Below are positions 30,512-43,500 of a DNA stretch of 64,000 nucleotides, piece by piece. The stretch covers positions 1-64,000 of the forward strand of contig JADGJC010000199.1 of NCBI GenBank assembly GCA_027596075.1, given 5' to 3'. Source of the DNA: Rhizophlyctis rosea (taxonomy: Eukaryota > Chytridiomycota > Chytridiomycetes > Rhizophlyctidales > Rhizophlyctidaceae). Positions within the stretch are counted from its first letter, which is position 1, and each line of letters opens with the position of its first letter. The position numbers and the translations under genes are program-made. The notes beneath the pieces were generated by a model. That model ran no database searches. It was not told the origin of the DNA and was given only the letters and a program-made list of their open reading frames with translations.

Positions 30512-31530
30512 GACGCGTATGCCGAGGAAGGACAGTGTGTTGGAAATGAGAAATCCACAGCAGTACCAACAAAGTCGTCGCCCGGGTTGCCGCCGTCAAT
30601 CAAATATGACAGTAACCTGTTCACGGATTTGCTCTGCGTGGGAGCAAAAAATTCATTCAGTTTCACTCAAACATCAGCAGTCGATCAACCGTGGGAAGGC
30701 GGACTCACATTCGCAATGGGTGCAAGTAAACAAACCGCTTTACGCTCAGTGCTACCCAAAGACCTAGCCCAGAAGACGTATTTGAACGAAGGGTGGCTGC
30801 TCCCGCGGTTGGATATACTGACTCGAAGATAGCAAGGTATTGTCCAAGCTGCTGATCTTCGCTCTAATGCAATGGCAGCGATTTGAGGAGGATTGAAGGG
30901 AGGGAGGGGTGAGGGTCCCATTTGGAGCCATCGGTGGTGTAATCAATGATGAATTTGCTTACACTGTTGGTGCGTAAGCATAGTTTGATTTTCAGGGTCC
31001 TACTGGCCCCTGAACTTTCGTACATACATTTCAAATGTACACATAGCATGTCAAATGCATAGAGCCTACGCGAAAGATCAGTGCGTACATAATATACCTG
31101 TTTGGATAATTCATGTTTAGGCATGCCATCGTACCTTCTTATGTGCATTCGTCACCCTCCCTACTCTCCTTCCTTACTGCACCAACTTGTTATGCAATGA
31201 TTGAGATTGTTTACATTGATCAGCAAACCCCAATTGATCATCACTTCCGGACAATTTCCAACAATGGAATTGGTAGGGGTATGTTGAGGATCATCATTGT
31301 TGACGTCCCAATCACACCTCGTAAGCCGACCGGACGAGATCACAGGACGTGGTCCAGACAACCCTCTCAAAAATGGGTAAAGTTTCCCATTTCTTGCTTG
31401 CCTATTTGCATTAAAACCATACTGGCCGTTATAGCGCTGACGGTACAGTTGTAAAGTATTTGTACATACACCTTGGTTAAGAAAGTAACAAACGGGTTGA
31501 TCCCAAATTCGACCGACATCTCATCCCACT
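30512..31530. other. Intergenic region between BTB copy 5 and the giant gene
   Basis: No gene or RNA is supported. The last few hundred bases must contain the promoter of the giant coiled-coil gene; no clear TATA box or known factor site stands out. Confidence 0.45.
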
Positions 31531-34500
31531 ATGGACTATACCATACGGGATGCACGCTCCCGAGCCGCAAGCTTGATACCGGAACTCGGGCAGACCAAAA
31601 ACGTTATCCATGCGACCACTCCCTCGTCTGGCACGAGGAGCCGTCGTAACACCGAAGGACCTAGAGAATCAACCGCCGAACGTGCGCGTGCGTCGTTTGG
31701 CGGAGACAGTGCAACCACTGCAGTACCAGATGCTTCAGCAGACTCGCTGAGAAAAGATGCTCAATTGTGGGAAGTTCAAGCAAAGAAGGAGGCGATTGAG
31801 CATGCTAGAACGAGAGAGGAGTTGGAAGTGTTGAAGAAGGAGGTGGAGGGTTGGAGGAAGTTGGCGGCTGATGAAAGGTGAGTTTTGGTTCAATTGTTGA
31901 TTGATTTTACTTTTTGGATATCTAACGTACCTCTCTTGTCCAACTTAGCTCTGCCGATGCAACTCTCCTGACCGATATGTCAACTCTACTAAATCACCTC
32001 ACAACAACAACATCCAACCTCGACTCCCTCCGTACAACAAACACCAAACTCTCCAAATCCCTCTCTGCCGCCCACGAAAAAATTCAAAATCTCGAATCCT
32101 CACTACGTGACTCCAATGACCAAATCGAGGAGCTCAGAGAAGAGCGGAGCGAACTGACGGCAGAGTTGGAGGACGCCAACCGGGAGGTTTCAAGACTGAC
32201 TGGCCGGGTGGCGGAGTTGGAAGTCTTGGTTGATGGGCGGGATCAGGAGGAGATGGAGGAGGATGTGAGGGAGAGGGATGAGGCGAAGAGGAGGGAGAGG
32301 AAGGAGAGGAAGAAGGCGAGGAAAGATGCGGCGAAGAAGGTGGCGGAGTTGGAGGAGAGGTGTGTTGGTTTGGAGAATGTGTGCAGGACATACAGGAGGA
32401 ACCACTTGGGGGCTTTGAAGCAGGTAAGCATATGAAAGCGTTGTTTCCAGCTTGTACGAAGTTGTCACAACTGCACAAACGCTAACTTGAATTGCCCTTG
32501 GCAACAATCAGGTCAACGAACAGAAGGTCCAAACACAAAAGCTTCACACCCGCCTTGCTACCGCCGACCACGCTCTCGCAACCGCCAAAATCGACAAGGA
32601 AACCACCGAAACCCGCATTCAATCGTACATGCAACATATGGAGGCCTCCACTCGCTCCATGAACAACACTCTTGCGGCACTGACCAGGAAAGCCCGCCTC
32701 AGGACCGAACAGGCGGTGCGTGCTGCGACAATTGTTACTGAGGGCATTGAGCGTGTCAGCGGCATAGTCACTGGTGTTGCCGAACTTGTGGGAGTAATGG
32801 TTGGGAAGGTTAGGGACGGAAGTGACAAGCAGGACACTTGGGATAAGCTAGATGACGTCTTGCTCTACGTCAAGGATGGCGCTAAGAGAGCCATCGAAGG
32901 GGTGGAAGATATCGTAGAAGTTATCGGTAGAATCGAGATGGAAGTTCAGCAAGAACTTGGCGGTGACGGCGCAGACTCTCGCGCTAGGTCACATGTACAC
33001 AACAGCAACCCGCGTTTGAGTACTGTTGCCGGTGAGAACCCACCTAGTTTGGAAGCGACGACGAGCCGGATTCGTCAACGGTTCCAGGAAATTACCATGG
33101 GTATTGCCACCTTGCCTCAAACGGAAACCGCCCTGGACCGATCCGGAGTAATTGAATGGGTTGCTCATGCCCTGCGAGGAGAGACCGCTCCATTGCCCTC
33201 GCCACCCGTTGAAGGTGTTGCTCAAACTCCGACAGCGGATCTTGCTTCCGATGCCCTCTCATCGGATGTTCAAGCTCTGGTTGACAGATACCTTTCGGCT
33301 GATCGTCCCACTCAAGCGGACAGGCGTTCAGTGGTGCGCACAATACCGGCACCCGCCTCCCAGCCAACCGACCAACAACAAAACCCAGAGCTCCAGAACC
33401 TGATCGCAAAATATCTCACAGGTCAACGTACCGCCGAGATCCAAAAAGCTCTCCAAACGCCCACGCCAACATCCAGCGGCTCCATGGCCGATTTAGGCGC
33501 CGTCGACACCGAGTACAACCGTCCGAACCGTCGTCCTATCTCACCTTACCCTGGCGCCGCTTCCGACGACGACTACAACCGGGACCGTGAGGAAGCTCTG
33601 GCTGCTCGTCGCCCGCACTCTGCCCTTGAACCTCGTCGCACTGTTTGTGTTTCGACGGCTCAGCAGGAACGTCCTTCGACACCGACACAAGACTGGTCTA
33701 ACCAGCAGTTGTCGTGGTATAAGTCGCGCATTGAGGAGCTCCATTCTACGGTGGAGGACCTAGAGAGGAACCTTTATGAGGTTCAGTGCGAGTTGGAGAT
33801 CCGGACGCAGGAGTTGGATGCGTCCAGGAGGGAAGTAGCGTGGATGAGGGCCGAGAGGGTGGGCGATGACGCCATCCTCGAGGCGGAGGAGGAGAGGGAA
33901 GTCGAGAGACAGCAAGTCATTGATGACTTGAGAACTAGGTTAGACGGTGCACAGGCCGAGATCCGTACCTTGACTCAGCAAATGATGACCATGACCACAA
34001 CTCACGGGTCGGAGATTGCGGTGTTGAGGAGTGCGGTGGAGTTGGCGGAGAAGCAGGTGGCGGCTGTTGAGAAGAAGGCCGCACAGGAGAAGGAAGTCGA
34101 TAATGCCACCATCAAGAATCTTCAGCAACAACTTACCCAGGTTGACAACTACCTCCGCAACCTAGACGACACCATCAAGTCTCAACGGGAAACCATCGAC
34201 GACCTCACATCCGACAAAGAAGCCCTAACTCAAGAGCGTGACGACTTACGCCAACGCCTTACACAAACCGAACGTCGTGTATCCGTCACCCGCGTCGAAT
34301 CCGAAAACGAATCCACCATCCGGAAACAACTCGAAAAGGACCTTGCTGCCCAACGTGATGCTGCTGCCAAGTTCGAGAACGAGGTCATCACTAGGGAAGC
34401 ACAGTTGGATGGGGCCACACGACAGCTCAAGTCATACAAGAAGGAGTTGGACTCTCTCAAGATGGAGCGGGAGACGCTTCGGAATGATTTCAATGCCCTT

Positions 34501-37500
34501 AGCGAGGACTACGAAACACTTAGTGAGGAAAACACCCGCCTGAACGGCCGCGTGATCGAGTTGCAACGGGCGGTTGCGGAGAGGGAAGCTCAGGTTGAGG
34601 ATTTGAAGGGTGTGGCGGAGGACGAGAGGCGGGGTCGGAAGTCTGTTGTTCACGATGCGAGAGCAGTTGAAAAAGCTCTTGCTGAGGCGACACAATCCCT
34701 CCAATCCCGTGATGAAGCTCTTCGTGACTTGCGGGGCGAGAACCGGGAGTTGAAGCAGCGTCTTGAAGATGGGGAAGCTGCGAACCGGGCTTCGGTGCGA
34801 CGAGCGGAGAGTGCCGAAACTCAACGGGATGATGCTCTCAAGCGTGTTCAAGAGATTCAGAAACAGGTTGAGACTGTTTCCGCGCAACGGGATGAGCTCC
34901 AGCAAAAGGTTTTGAAGATTAAGGAGTTGGAGTGGGAGGTCCAGACTTTGGATGATCGGGTTAGGGATTTGGTGAAGGAGAGGGATGCGGTGAAGGATGA
35001 TCGGGATGAGTTGAGGGATAAGCTTAGTGCTTTGGAAGCGGATACGTCGAGGCGGTCCGTTACGGTTAAGCAGTCGCTTCAGAGCAAGGACGATGCTATT
35101 GCTTCGTATCGATCGGATGCGGCACGGTTGGAGGCGGAGATTGGGTCTCTGAGTGAGGAGAGGGACGAGATCAAGACTTCTTTCAACTCCCTGCAGTTGC
35201 GGTTTACCGCCCTGCTAGGTGATCACGACAAGTTGAAGATCGACATCGCCACCGCCACGACGAACTTCAAGTCTATGAGGGGCGAGCTGGATTCTGCTCA
35301 TGGGACTATCGACTCCATGACTAAGGAACATGCCGCGGAGGTGGCCTCTTACCGCGCGGACCTGCAAAAAGTGTGCTTGGAACGGGATGAAGATATCGCT
35401 CACTTGGAAAGCACCATCACGGATCTTCGTTCGGAGCTTAACCGTGTCGCTTTGGAAAGGGATGAGGAGATTGGCAAGCAGGTGGTTGAATTTGACGGGG
35501 TTAAGAAGCGATTGAACGAGCAGATTGACGTCTTGAAGCAGGACTTGCAGGCTGCTGTTGGGGAGAGGGATGAGGCGCGGAAGGTTGTTGATGGAGTTTT
35601 ACATGAGAATGATGACAAGAGGACGATCATTGAGGAGCAGATGGAGCGGATTATGACTCTTGAAGGGGAGACGCGGCAGTTGCGGGAGCAGATCGATGAG
35701 GGCGCTGCGAAGTTGGCGGAAGCGACAAGCAGCCTTGCTGAGAAGGAGCGGAAATTGGAGATTTTGAGCAAGGACTTGGAGGAGAACCAGAGAGCTGTGA
35801 AGGAGCTTAGTAGCAAGAATGATGCTTTGCAGCGTCGCGTCGATGGCCTTAATGAGGAGCGGGACAGGGTGCGCCAGTCCCTTTCCGAGGTTGAAGAAAG
35901 TCGACGAATGTCCGTGAGCGAGGTCAACCGGTTACAGAGGGATGCAAGGGATTTGGAGGAGAAGCGTAACACAGTCTGGCGCGAGTGGGAAATCGCCAAC
36001 GGCAAGTTGCGAGTCCTTTCGCAAGAGGTGGAGGAGTTGAGGAAGGAGCGTGGGGAGCATGTGGCGGAGATTGGTGCTCTGAAGAAGTTGGTGGACGATG
36101 TCACAAGGGAGCGGGATGCGGCGAGAGAAGAACTTGGCAAGCAAAACGCTGAAGCTGATCGTCTCAAGCAGCAAATGCTGGACCAAACCCAAGAACTCGC
36201 ATCATTGAAAGCGGAGTACGCAACCCTCCAAAAGAACCACAGCAGAATGTCTGAAGAGCTCACCACAACCTCCGAAGCTCGGGCCAAGCGGATCTCGGAA
36301 TTGGAACAACTACTCAGTGAACGTGCCGAGCAGGTGCAGATCTTCCGGTCTCGGACGGAGGGGAAGGAAGGAGAAGCTAAGGAGCTGAAATTGATGGTCG
36401 ACCACCTTAACCAACAGATTGAGTTGCTCCGGCGGGATTCCAGTGTTGCTACTCAGGAGCTTAGCAAGAAGGTTGAGGAGATGCAGGAGGCGGTACGGGA
36501 ACGGGAAGCGAGGATCAACGGGTTGCAATCGGAGGTTGAGAAACTCCAGGCTGGGAATGAGAATTTGGAGAATGAGAGAGCTACGTTGTTGGAGGAGATT
36601 GCTCGGTTCACTGAGCAGAATCACACGCTTACTGACGCCCGCAACGTGCTTCAATCACAACTCAATGAGGCTACGCAGAAGATCACGGCCCTTACTACCG
36701 GCAACGAATCCCTCCGTGATGCGCTCTCGGAGTTGAACACCAAGCATGAATATCTCCGAGCCACGCTACGTGTCACGCAAGGCGAGAAGGACGATGCAAA
36801 TGCTCGTCTGATTGAAGCACAAAAGCAGCACGATCTTATCGCTCGGGAATGTGACAAGCTTCGACTTGCTCTCAACGAAGCTGCCGTATATCAGAAGACT
36901 GCCGACGAAGCCACAGCACGGATCAAGGTTCTAGATTCGGATGTGAAGGAACGCGACGGTGTCATTGAACGGCTTGGGCGGGAGTTGGAAGAGGCGAAGA
37001 AGGGCCATGAGAGGAATATCGAGACCTTGACTTCCCAGCATCAGAAGACTGCCGAAGGCCTCAGCTCCCAGATCGCTCACTTGAAAGAGCTGCTGGAGAA
37101 GCGAAAGAGAAACCTCCAAGCTGCACAAGGGACCGTGAAGGAACTCGAAAAGCGGGTGGAGGAGTTGAGCAAGGACGCTTCGGACAAGGTTGCTCAATTG
37201 GGCGAGGAGAAACAGGCTCGCACGGCGGAAGGTACGAGTCAGCAGGAGAAGATTGCTGGGTTGACGAAGGAGCTGGAGAAGCGGAAGCGTAATTTGGAGG
37301 GTGCACATGGCACCATTCGGGAGCTTGAGAGGGAAGTGGAGGAGTTGGGTAAGCAAGTTTCCGACAAGGTGACTCAACTGAATGAGGAGAAGCAAGCTCG
37401 TACAGCAGAGGGGGTTAGTCAGCAGGAGAAGATCACCGGGTTGACCAAGGAGCTGGAGAAGCGGAAGCGGTATCTGGAGGCTGCGCACGGCACCATCCGG

Positions 37501-40500
37501 GAACTGGAGAAAGAGGTGGAGCAGTTGAGTAAGCAGAGCTCCGACAGGGTGGCTCAGTTGAGCGAGGAGAAGCAAGCCCGCACGATGGAGGGTGCTAGTC
37601 AGCAGGAAAAGATTGCTGGGTTGGTAAAGGAGGTTCAGGAGTGGAAGGGGATGGTGGAGACGGTTAGTGCGGCGTTGAAGGAGGAGAAGGGAAGGGTTGA
37701 GGCTTTGTATGGTGGGTTGAAGGAGGAGAAGAACAGGGTGAGAGCTGTGAGTGGGGAGCTTGAGCAGGAGAGGGGCAAACTTGAGCAGGCGCAGAAGGCG
37801 TTGAGGGAGAGGGTGGAAGAGATCAGCAAGTTGATTGCTGAGATGGCAAATGTGACAAAGGCGCATGAGGGAGCCCAAAACAATTTGCAACAGCGCACTG
37901 CGGAGCTGACGCAAGCGCAGGAGCGTATTGGCACTCTCACAGCTGCAGTCAAGGCTGTCGAGAACGAACGAGATCAGCTCAAGAACGTCCAGAACGAATT
38001 GCAGCAACGGACCGGACAGCTCACTCAGGCGCAAGAGCGTATCGGCACCATCACAACCAAGTTCAAAGCCCTCAAAGCGGAGCGCGATGAGTTGAAGCAA
38101 GCCCAGACTCACCTGCAACAACGAAACGCAGAACTGACGCAAGCACAAGAACGTATCGGTACTCTCGAGTCAAAACTGAAAGCTGTCGAGACTGAGCGGG
38201 ACGAATTAAAACAAGTGCAGGGTGAATTGCGCCAGAGAACCACGGAGCTCAGTCAAGCGCAAGGAGAAATCAATGCCCTCAATGCGAGAATCAAGACTCT
38301 TGATGGCGAGAGGGATAACTTGAAGCAACTGTGCCATCAGCTTGATAGGGATATCTACAGACTTCGCCAAGATGCCAGCGCTTATGATGAAGAGCGCAAC
38401 GGCTTCGTTGTCCGGAACCGAGGTCATGAGATGGAGGTCGGTGACTTGAAATCCACTCTTGAGAAGTCAAACGCCGAGGTCAAGCGCCTGAAGCAGGATG
38501 CCGAGGCTCTGAATGAGGCCAAGATGGGGTTGGATGTCACGGTTGCCAGCTTGAACATGGAGATCCGGGAGTTGAAGGCGGCGCTGAACGGTCAGCAACA
38601 GTTAATTAGGGACAAAGACCGGTTGGGAAGGGAATTGGACCAACTACGGGCGGAACTCGACATTGCTCAAAGGGATCTTGCGGACCGTGAGGATGAGCTT
38701 CAGTCGATGCGCAGGTCTCGGTCTCGTGGCCCTCGCGATAGCAGGTCTACACAACGGGAACCTAGTGAGAATGGTTTGAGGGAGGAAAACCGGGTCTTGA
38801 AGAAAGATCGTGACGCCTTGAGGCGAGCTCAGAGAGACCTTGAGCGTGAGATTGCACAACGGCAGGACGAGATTGAGTCATTGAGAACCTCTATGTCCGA
38901 GTTGGAGAGACGCAAGCCGGAAGTCAAGCTGGTGGAAGTCATGCGTCGTCAGCGGACACAGGATACCATTGAAGAGGAAGATGAGAACATGGCGGAAACC
39001 CTACGACAACAGGCGACAAGAATTGCGCAGTTGGAGTCGGAGGTTGTTCATTACAGGAGTAGGGAAGAGCAGCAGAAGGTGAAGGAGAGGGAGTTGCGCG
39101 AAAAGACGAAGGAGGCGGATTCAACCAGACCTCGTCTTGAGATGGAAATCAAACGTCTTCGGAGTGAGCTTGAGCGGACGGAAACGGAGTTTACGGAAGC
39201 CAATGCGCAATACGCGGCAGAGATGGAGGCGTTGCAGCAGGATCTTTCGCAATCTATGGAAGAGCGGGCCAAGGCTGCTTCTGCGATTGAGTCCTTGCGG
39301 GCAGACTTGAGTCAAAAGAAGAAGCGGGAAGAAGAGAGCAGGAGCCAGTTGAAGGAGAAGGTGGCTGAAGTTGCTCAGTTGGAGGCCACAGTGACCCAAA
39401 TGAGGGAGGAAGCCGATTCCCTTCGCCGCGACGTGGCTGGTATCTCCGGTGATCGAAATGCTCTACGTGGGGACTTGGAACAGATTCGGGCACAGTATAA
39501 GCAAGCTGCTGCTGATGTGGAGCAGTTTAGATCCACCAACAGTGCTAGACTTGCGGAGCTGGAACAAGTTAGGGCTCAATTGAACGGTCGGATTTCGGAG
39601 GTTGAGCAGGTAAAAGCTATCAACAATGCGAAACTTGCGGAGTTGGAGCAAGTCAAGGCCGTCTTGGATGCACGAACCGCGGAGTTGGGCAACGTAAAAG
39701 AGCATTTTTCGTCTAAAAACGCTGCTTTCGATCAATTCAAATCGGCCATGACCTCCGAACTTGAGAAAGCCCGGACGGTTGTTATGACGCAGGCCGCGGA
39801 TATTGAGTCATTGCAATCTCAGCTTTCAATTCGGTCTAGGGACCTTGAGGACGTGCGGAACCAACTTCAAAGGAGGGTGATGGAGGCGGATCAAGTTAAA
39901 GCACAATTGAACTTGAAGGCCATCGAGTATGACCAATTGGTGGCTAAGAGCATTGATTCGGATCAGGCGAGATTGACCTTGTTGGCGGAGTTGGAGAAGA
40001 GCCGGCGGTCTGGCAACGATAAGTCTGCGGAGATTGCAACGCTGACAGCTGATCTTGAAAAGAGCCGTGGGGTAGTTAGTGCAAAGGCAGCCGACATTGC
40101 AGCTTTGACAGCGGATTTGGAGAAGAGCCGCGGAGTTGTCACTGCGAAGTCTTCGGAAATTGACCAGCTGCAAGGACAACTCAAAGTCAAGACCGCGGAC
40201 ATTGAGCAGTTACAAGCTCAGTTCAGGGCTAAGTCTGCCGACTTTGAAGAAACGAAATCACAACTTCAGGGTCGATCGACGGAGGTGGAACAGCTCAAGG
40301 GACAGCTGGGTCTAAAGGGGTTGGAAGCTGAGCAGTTAAAACAGCAGCTCGCAAGTCGTACCGGCGAGTTTGAGCAGACGAAGTCGCAGCTTGCTGCAAA
40401 GGAGGCACAGGCGGAACAGATGCGGGGTCAAATCAAGCAGTTACGTTCACATATTGAGGCAAGGAATGGGGAACTTGAGCAAGCTAAGGCGCAGATTGCA

Positions 40501-43500
40501 GCAAGGAATGCGGATCTAGAGCAGACGAAGGGTCAGCTCACGGCAAGGACTTCGGATTTAGAACAGCTACGGGGCCAGCTTGCTACTAGGACAGCTGAGT
40601 TGGAGCAGTCAAGATCACAACTTGCTACCAGGGATGCACAACTGGAACAAACTCGGTCACAAGTTGAGCAGCTCCGATCACAGCTCGACGCCAGAACTGG
40701 AGATCTTGAACAGGCTAGAGCTCAAATTGCGGCAAAGAATGCGGATCTAGAGCAGACGAGGGGTCAATTGGCCGCAAGGAATACGGATCTGGATCAATCA
40801 AAGACGCAGATTGCAACTAGGATAGCCGAGTTGGAGCAGCTGAAGGGCCAACTAACAGCTAGAAACGCGGAATTTGAGCAGCTCAAAACCCAGAATGCAA
40901 AATTGGTGGCGGACCTTGAACAAACAAAAAGCCAGCTTGCGGCACGGACTACGGATCTTGACCAAACCAGTGCACATCTGTCGTCGAGGACAACGGATCT
41001 TGAACAGACCAAAACGCAGCTCTCAGCGCGGACTACAGATTTGGAGCAAACTAAAGCTCAACTCTCGGCGAAGATAGCAGACGTTGACCAAATGAAGGTG
41101 CAGCTTTTGGCCACAGGAACAGATTTTGATCAAACTAAGGCGCAGCTGCTGGCCAGGACAACCGAACTTGAGCAAACAAAGGGGCAACTCGCCACAAGGA
41201 CAACAGACCTTGAGCAGGCAAAGTCCAACGTTGCCAGCCAGACACAACAGCTTGCTATTCGCAACGCTGAGTACGACAACTTGAAGTCCCAGCTCGCCAA
41301 TCAGACTCAACAACTCACCTCCCGCAACGCCGAGTATGAGCAAGTCAAAGCCCAGCTTGCGACCCAGACGCAGCAGCTCACCGCCCGGAATGCTGAATAC
41401 GACCAAGTGAAGACTCAGCTTGCCAATCGCCATGCCGAATTTGAGCAGCTGCTTTCACAGTTCAGGAACCGCAAGACAGAACTTGACCAACAAATTGCTC
41501 AGCTCAGCACTGAACTGCAGCAGGTCCGATCACAGCTTGCAACTCGGAACGCCGAATACGACCAATCGAAATCTCAGCTTGCAGCTCGGACTGGTGATGT
41601 CGAAACCTTGCGCAAGCAGCTCAGAGACCGTGAAACAGAGCTGAAAGAACAACTCAATCAACTTGGTGGTGATAACAAAGATACAAAAGTACAATTGGCA
41701 ACCAGGTTGACCGAACTCGAGCAAATCAAGGGTCAACTTGCAAACCGCAACACGGAAGTTGAACAATTGCGAGGTCAGCTCCGAGATCGCGAATTGGAGT
41801 TAAAGGAGAACATTGCTCAGATTGGTGGGGATCTCAGGGAAGTCAGAGCGCAACTGGCAGCTAGGACAGGCGAGCTCGAGCAGGCAAGGAATCAAATCAC
41901 TAGCCGGAATGAGGATGTCGAACAATTGCGGGCTCAACTGAGGGAACGGGAGACCGACTCGAAGCAGAGAATAGGTGAGGTTTCGGACGAGCTACAAGAA
42001 GCAAAGATTCAGCTAGCAAGCCGAATCAGCAACGGTGAACAGATATGGTCTCAATTGAGGGATCGGGAATCGGAGTTCAAACAGAAGCTTGAGCAACTCT
42101 CCGATCAGCTGCAGCAAGCGAAAGCTCAACTGGCGACCAGAAATGGAGACATTGAGCAGTTGCGGTCTCAATTAAAGGAACGGGAGACAGAGCTCAAGGA
42201 GAGGAACAGCCATCTGGTGGAGGAACTGCAACAAGCAAAGGGACAGCTCACCAGCCGAAATTCTGAATTTGATCAATTGCGTTCTCAATTCAAAGATCGT
42301 GAGACGGAGTTGAAGCAGAGGACCAAACAATTAGCTGAGGAACTGCAGCAGACCAAGGGGCAGCTAGCTAGTCGTAACGGTGAATTCGAACAAGTCAAGT
42401 CACAATCCTCGAACCGGAACACAGAGTTCGAACAACTTCGATCTCAATTGACCGCCCAGTCCACAGAAGTTAACCAGCTGAAGTCACAAATTGCAGCTCG
42501 CAACGATGAGTTAGATCAAATGAAAACTCAACTGACAACTCGCACCGCCGATCTTGAACAATTGAAATCACAAATTGCGGCTCGCAACAACGAGTTCGAT
42601 CAAGTGAGAACCCAACTTGCAGTTCGGACGAATGAACTTGAGCAGTCGAGATCGCAACATACCGCCCGCAACAGCGAATTGGATCAGGTGAAAACTCAGC
42701 TTGCAACTCGGACCGCCGAATTTGAACAATTGAGATCACAACATTCAGCCCGCAACACTGAGTACGATCAATTGAATTCTCAACTCGCAACTCGGACCGC
42801 CGATCTCGAACAGCTCAAATCTCAACTTTCAGCCCGAAACACTGAACTCGATCAAGTGAAGGCTGAATTGGCAACCCGTTATGCGGAGTTTGAACAAGTA
42901 TTGGCTCAGTTTAGAGACCGGAAAGCGGAATTAGACCGTCAGAATGCTCAATTGACCGCCACCGGCAATGAGGTGCAGCAACTCAGGTCGCAACTTTCCG
43001 ACCGGCAGGCGGAGATCGAGAGGATCTCAGCACAGCTCAGGGACCAAAATCGGGAGTCAGACCAGCAGAAGGTGCAGTTGAAGGCTCAGGGCAAAGAACT
43101 CAAGCAACTTCAAGCTCAACTTACATCACGAAACGGGGAATATGAACAACTATCCACTCTATTGAGGGAGCGGGTTGCTCAGGTGGAACAACAGAAGGCG
43201 CAATTGGAGGCACGTGCAACGGAGAACGAGAAGATGGCAACACAAATCAGAGATCAGAAGGGCGACTTGGACCAGCAGAAATCGGAACTGAAAGCGCAGA
43301 GCCAAGAAATTCAAAAGCTTCAGTCTCAATTTGCTTCTCGGAATGTTGAATATGAGCAGCTCTCCTCTCAAGCACGTGAACGTGCCGCTCAGCTTGATCA
43401 GCAAAAAGTTCAATTGGAAGCACGTGCAACGGAGGTCCAGGAGTTGAAGGCGCAGCTGACATCGAAGACTACGGAGTATGACCGGGTTGTGGCTCAATTA

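Noticed and set aside
40140..42950. Regular 42-bp repeats resembling a CRISPR array
   Set aside because: The units are diverged, have no unique spacers, and lie in frame in a eukaryotic coding exon.
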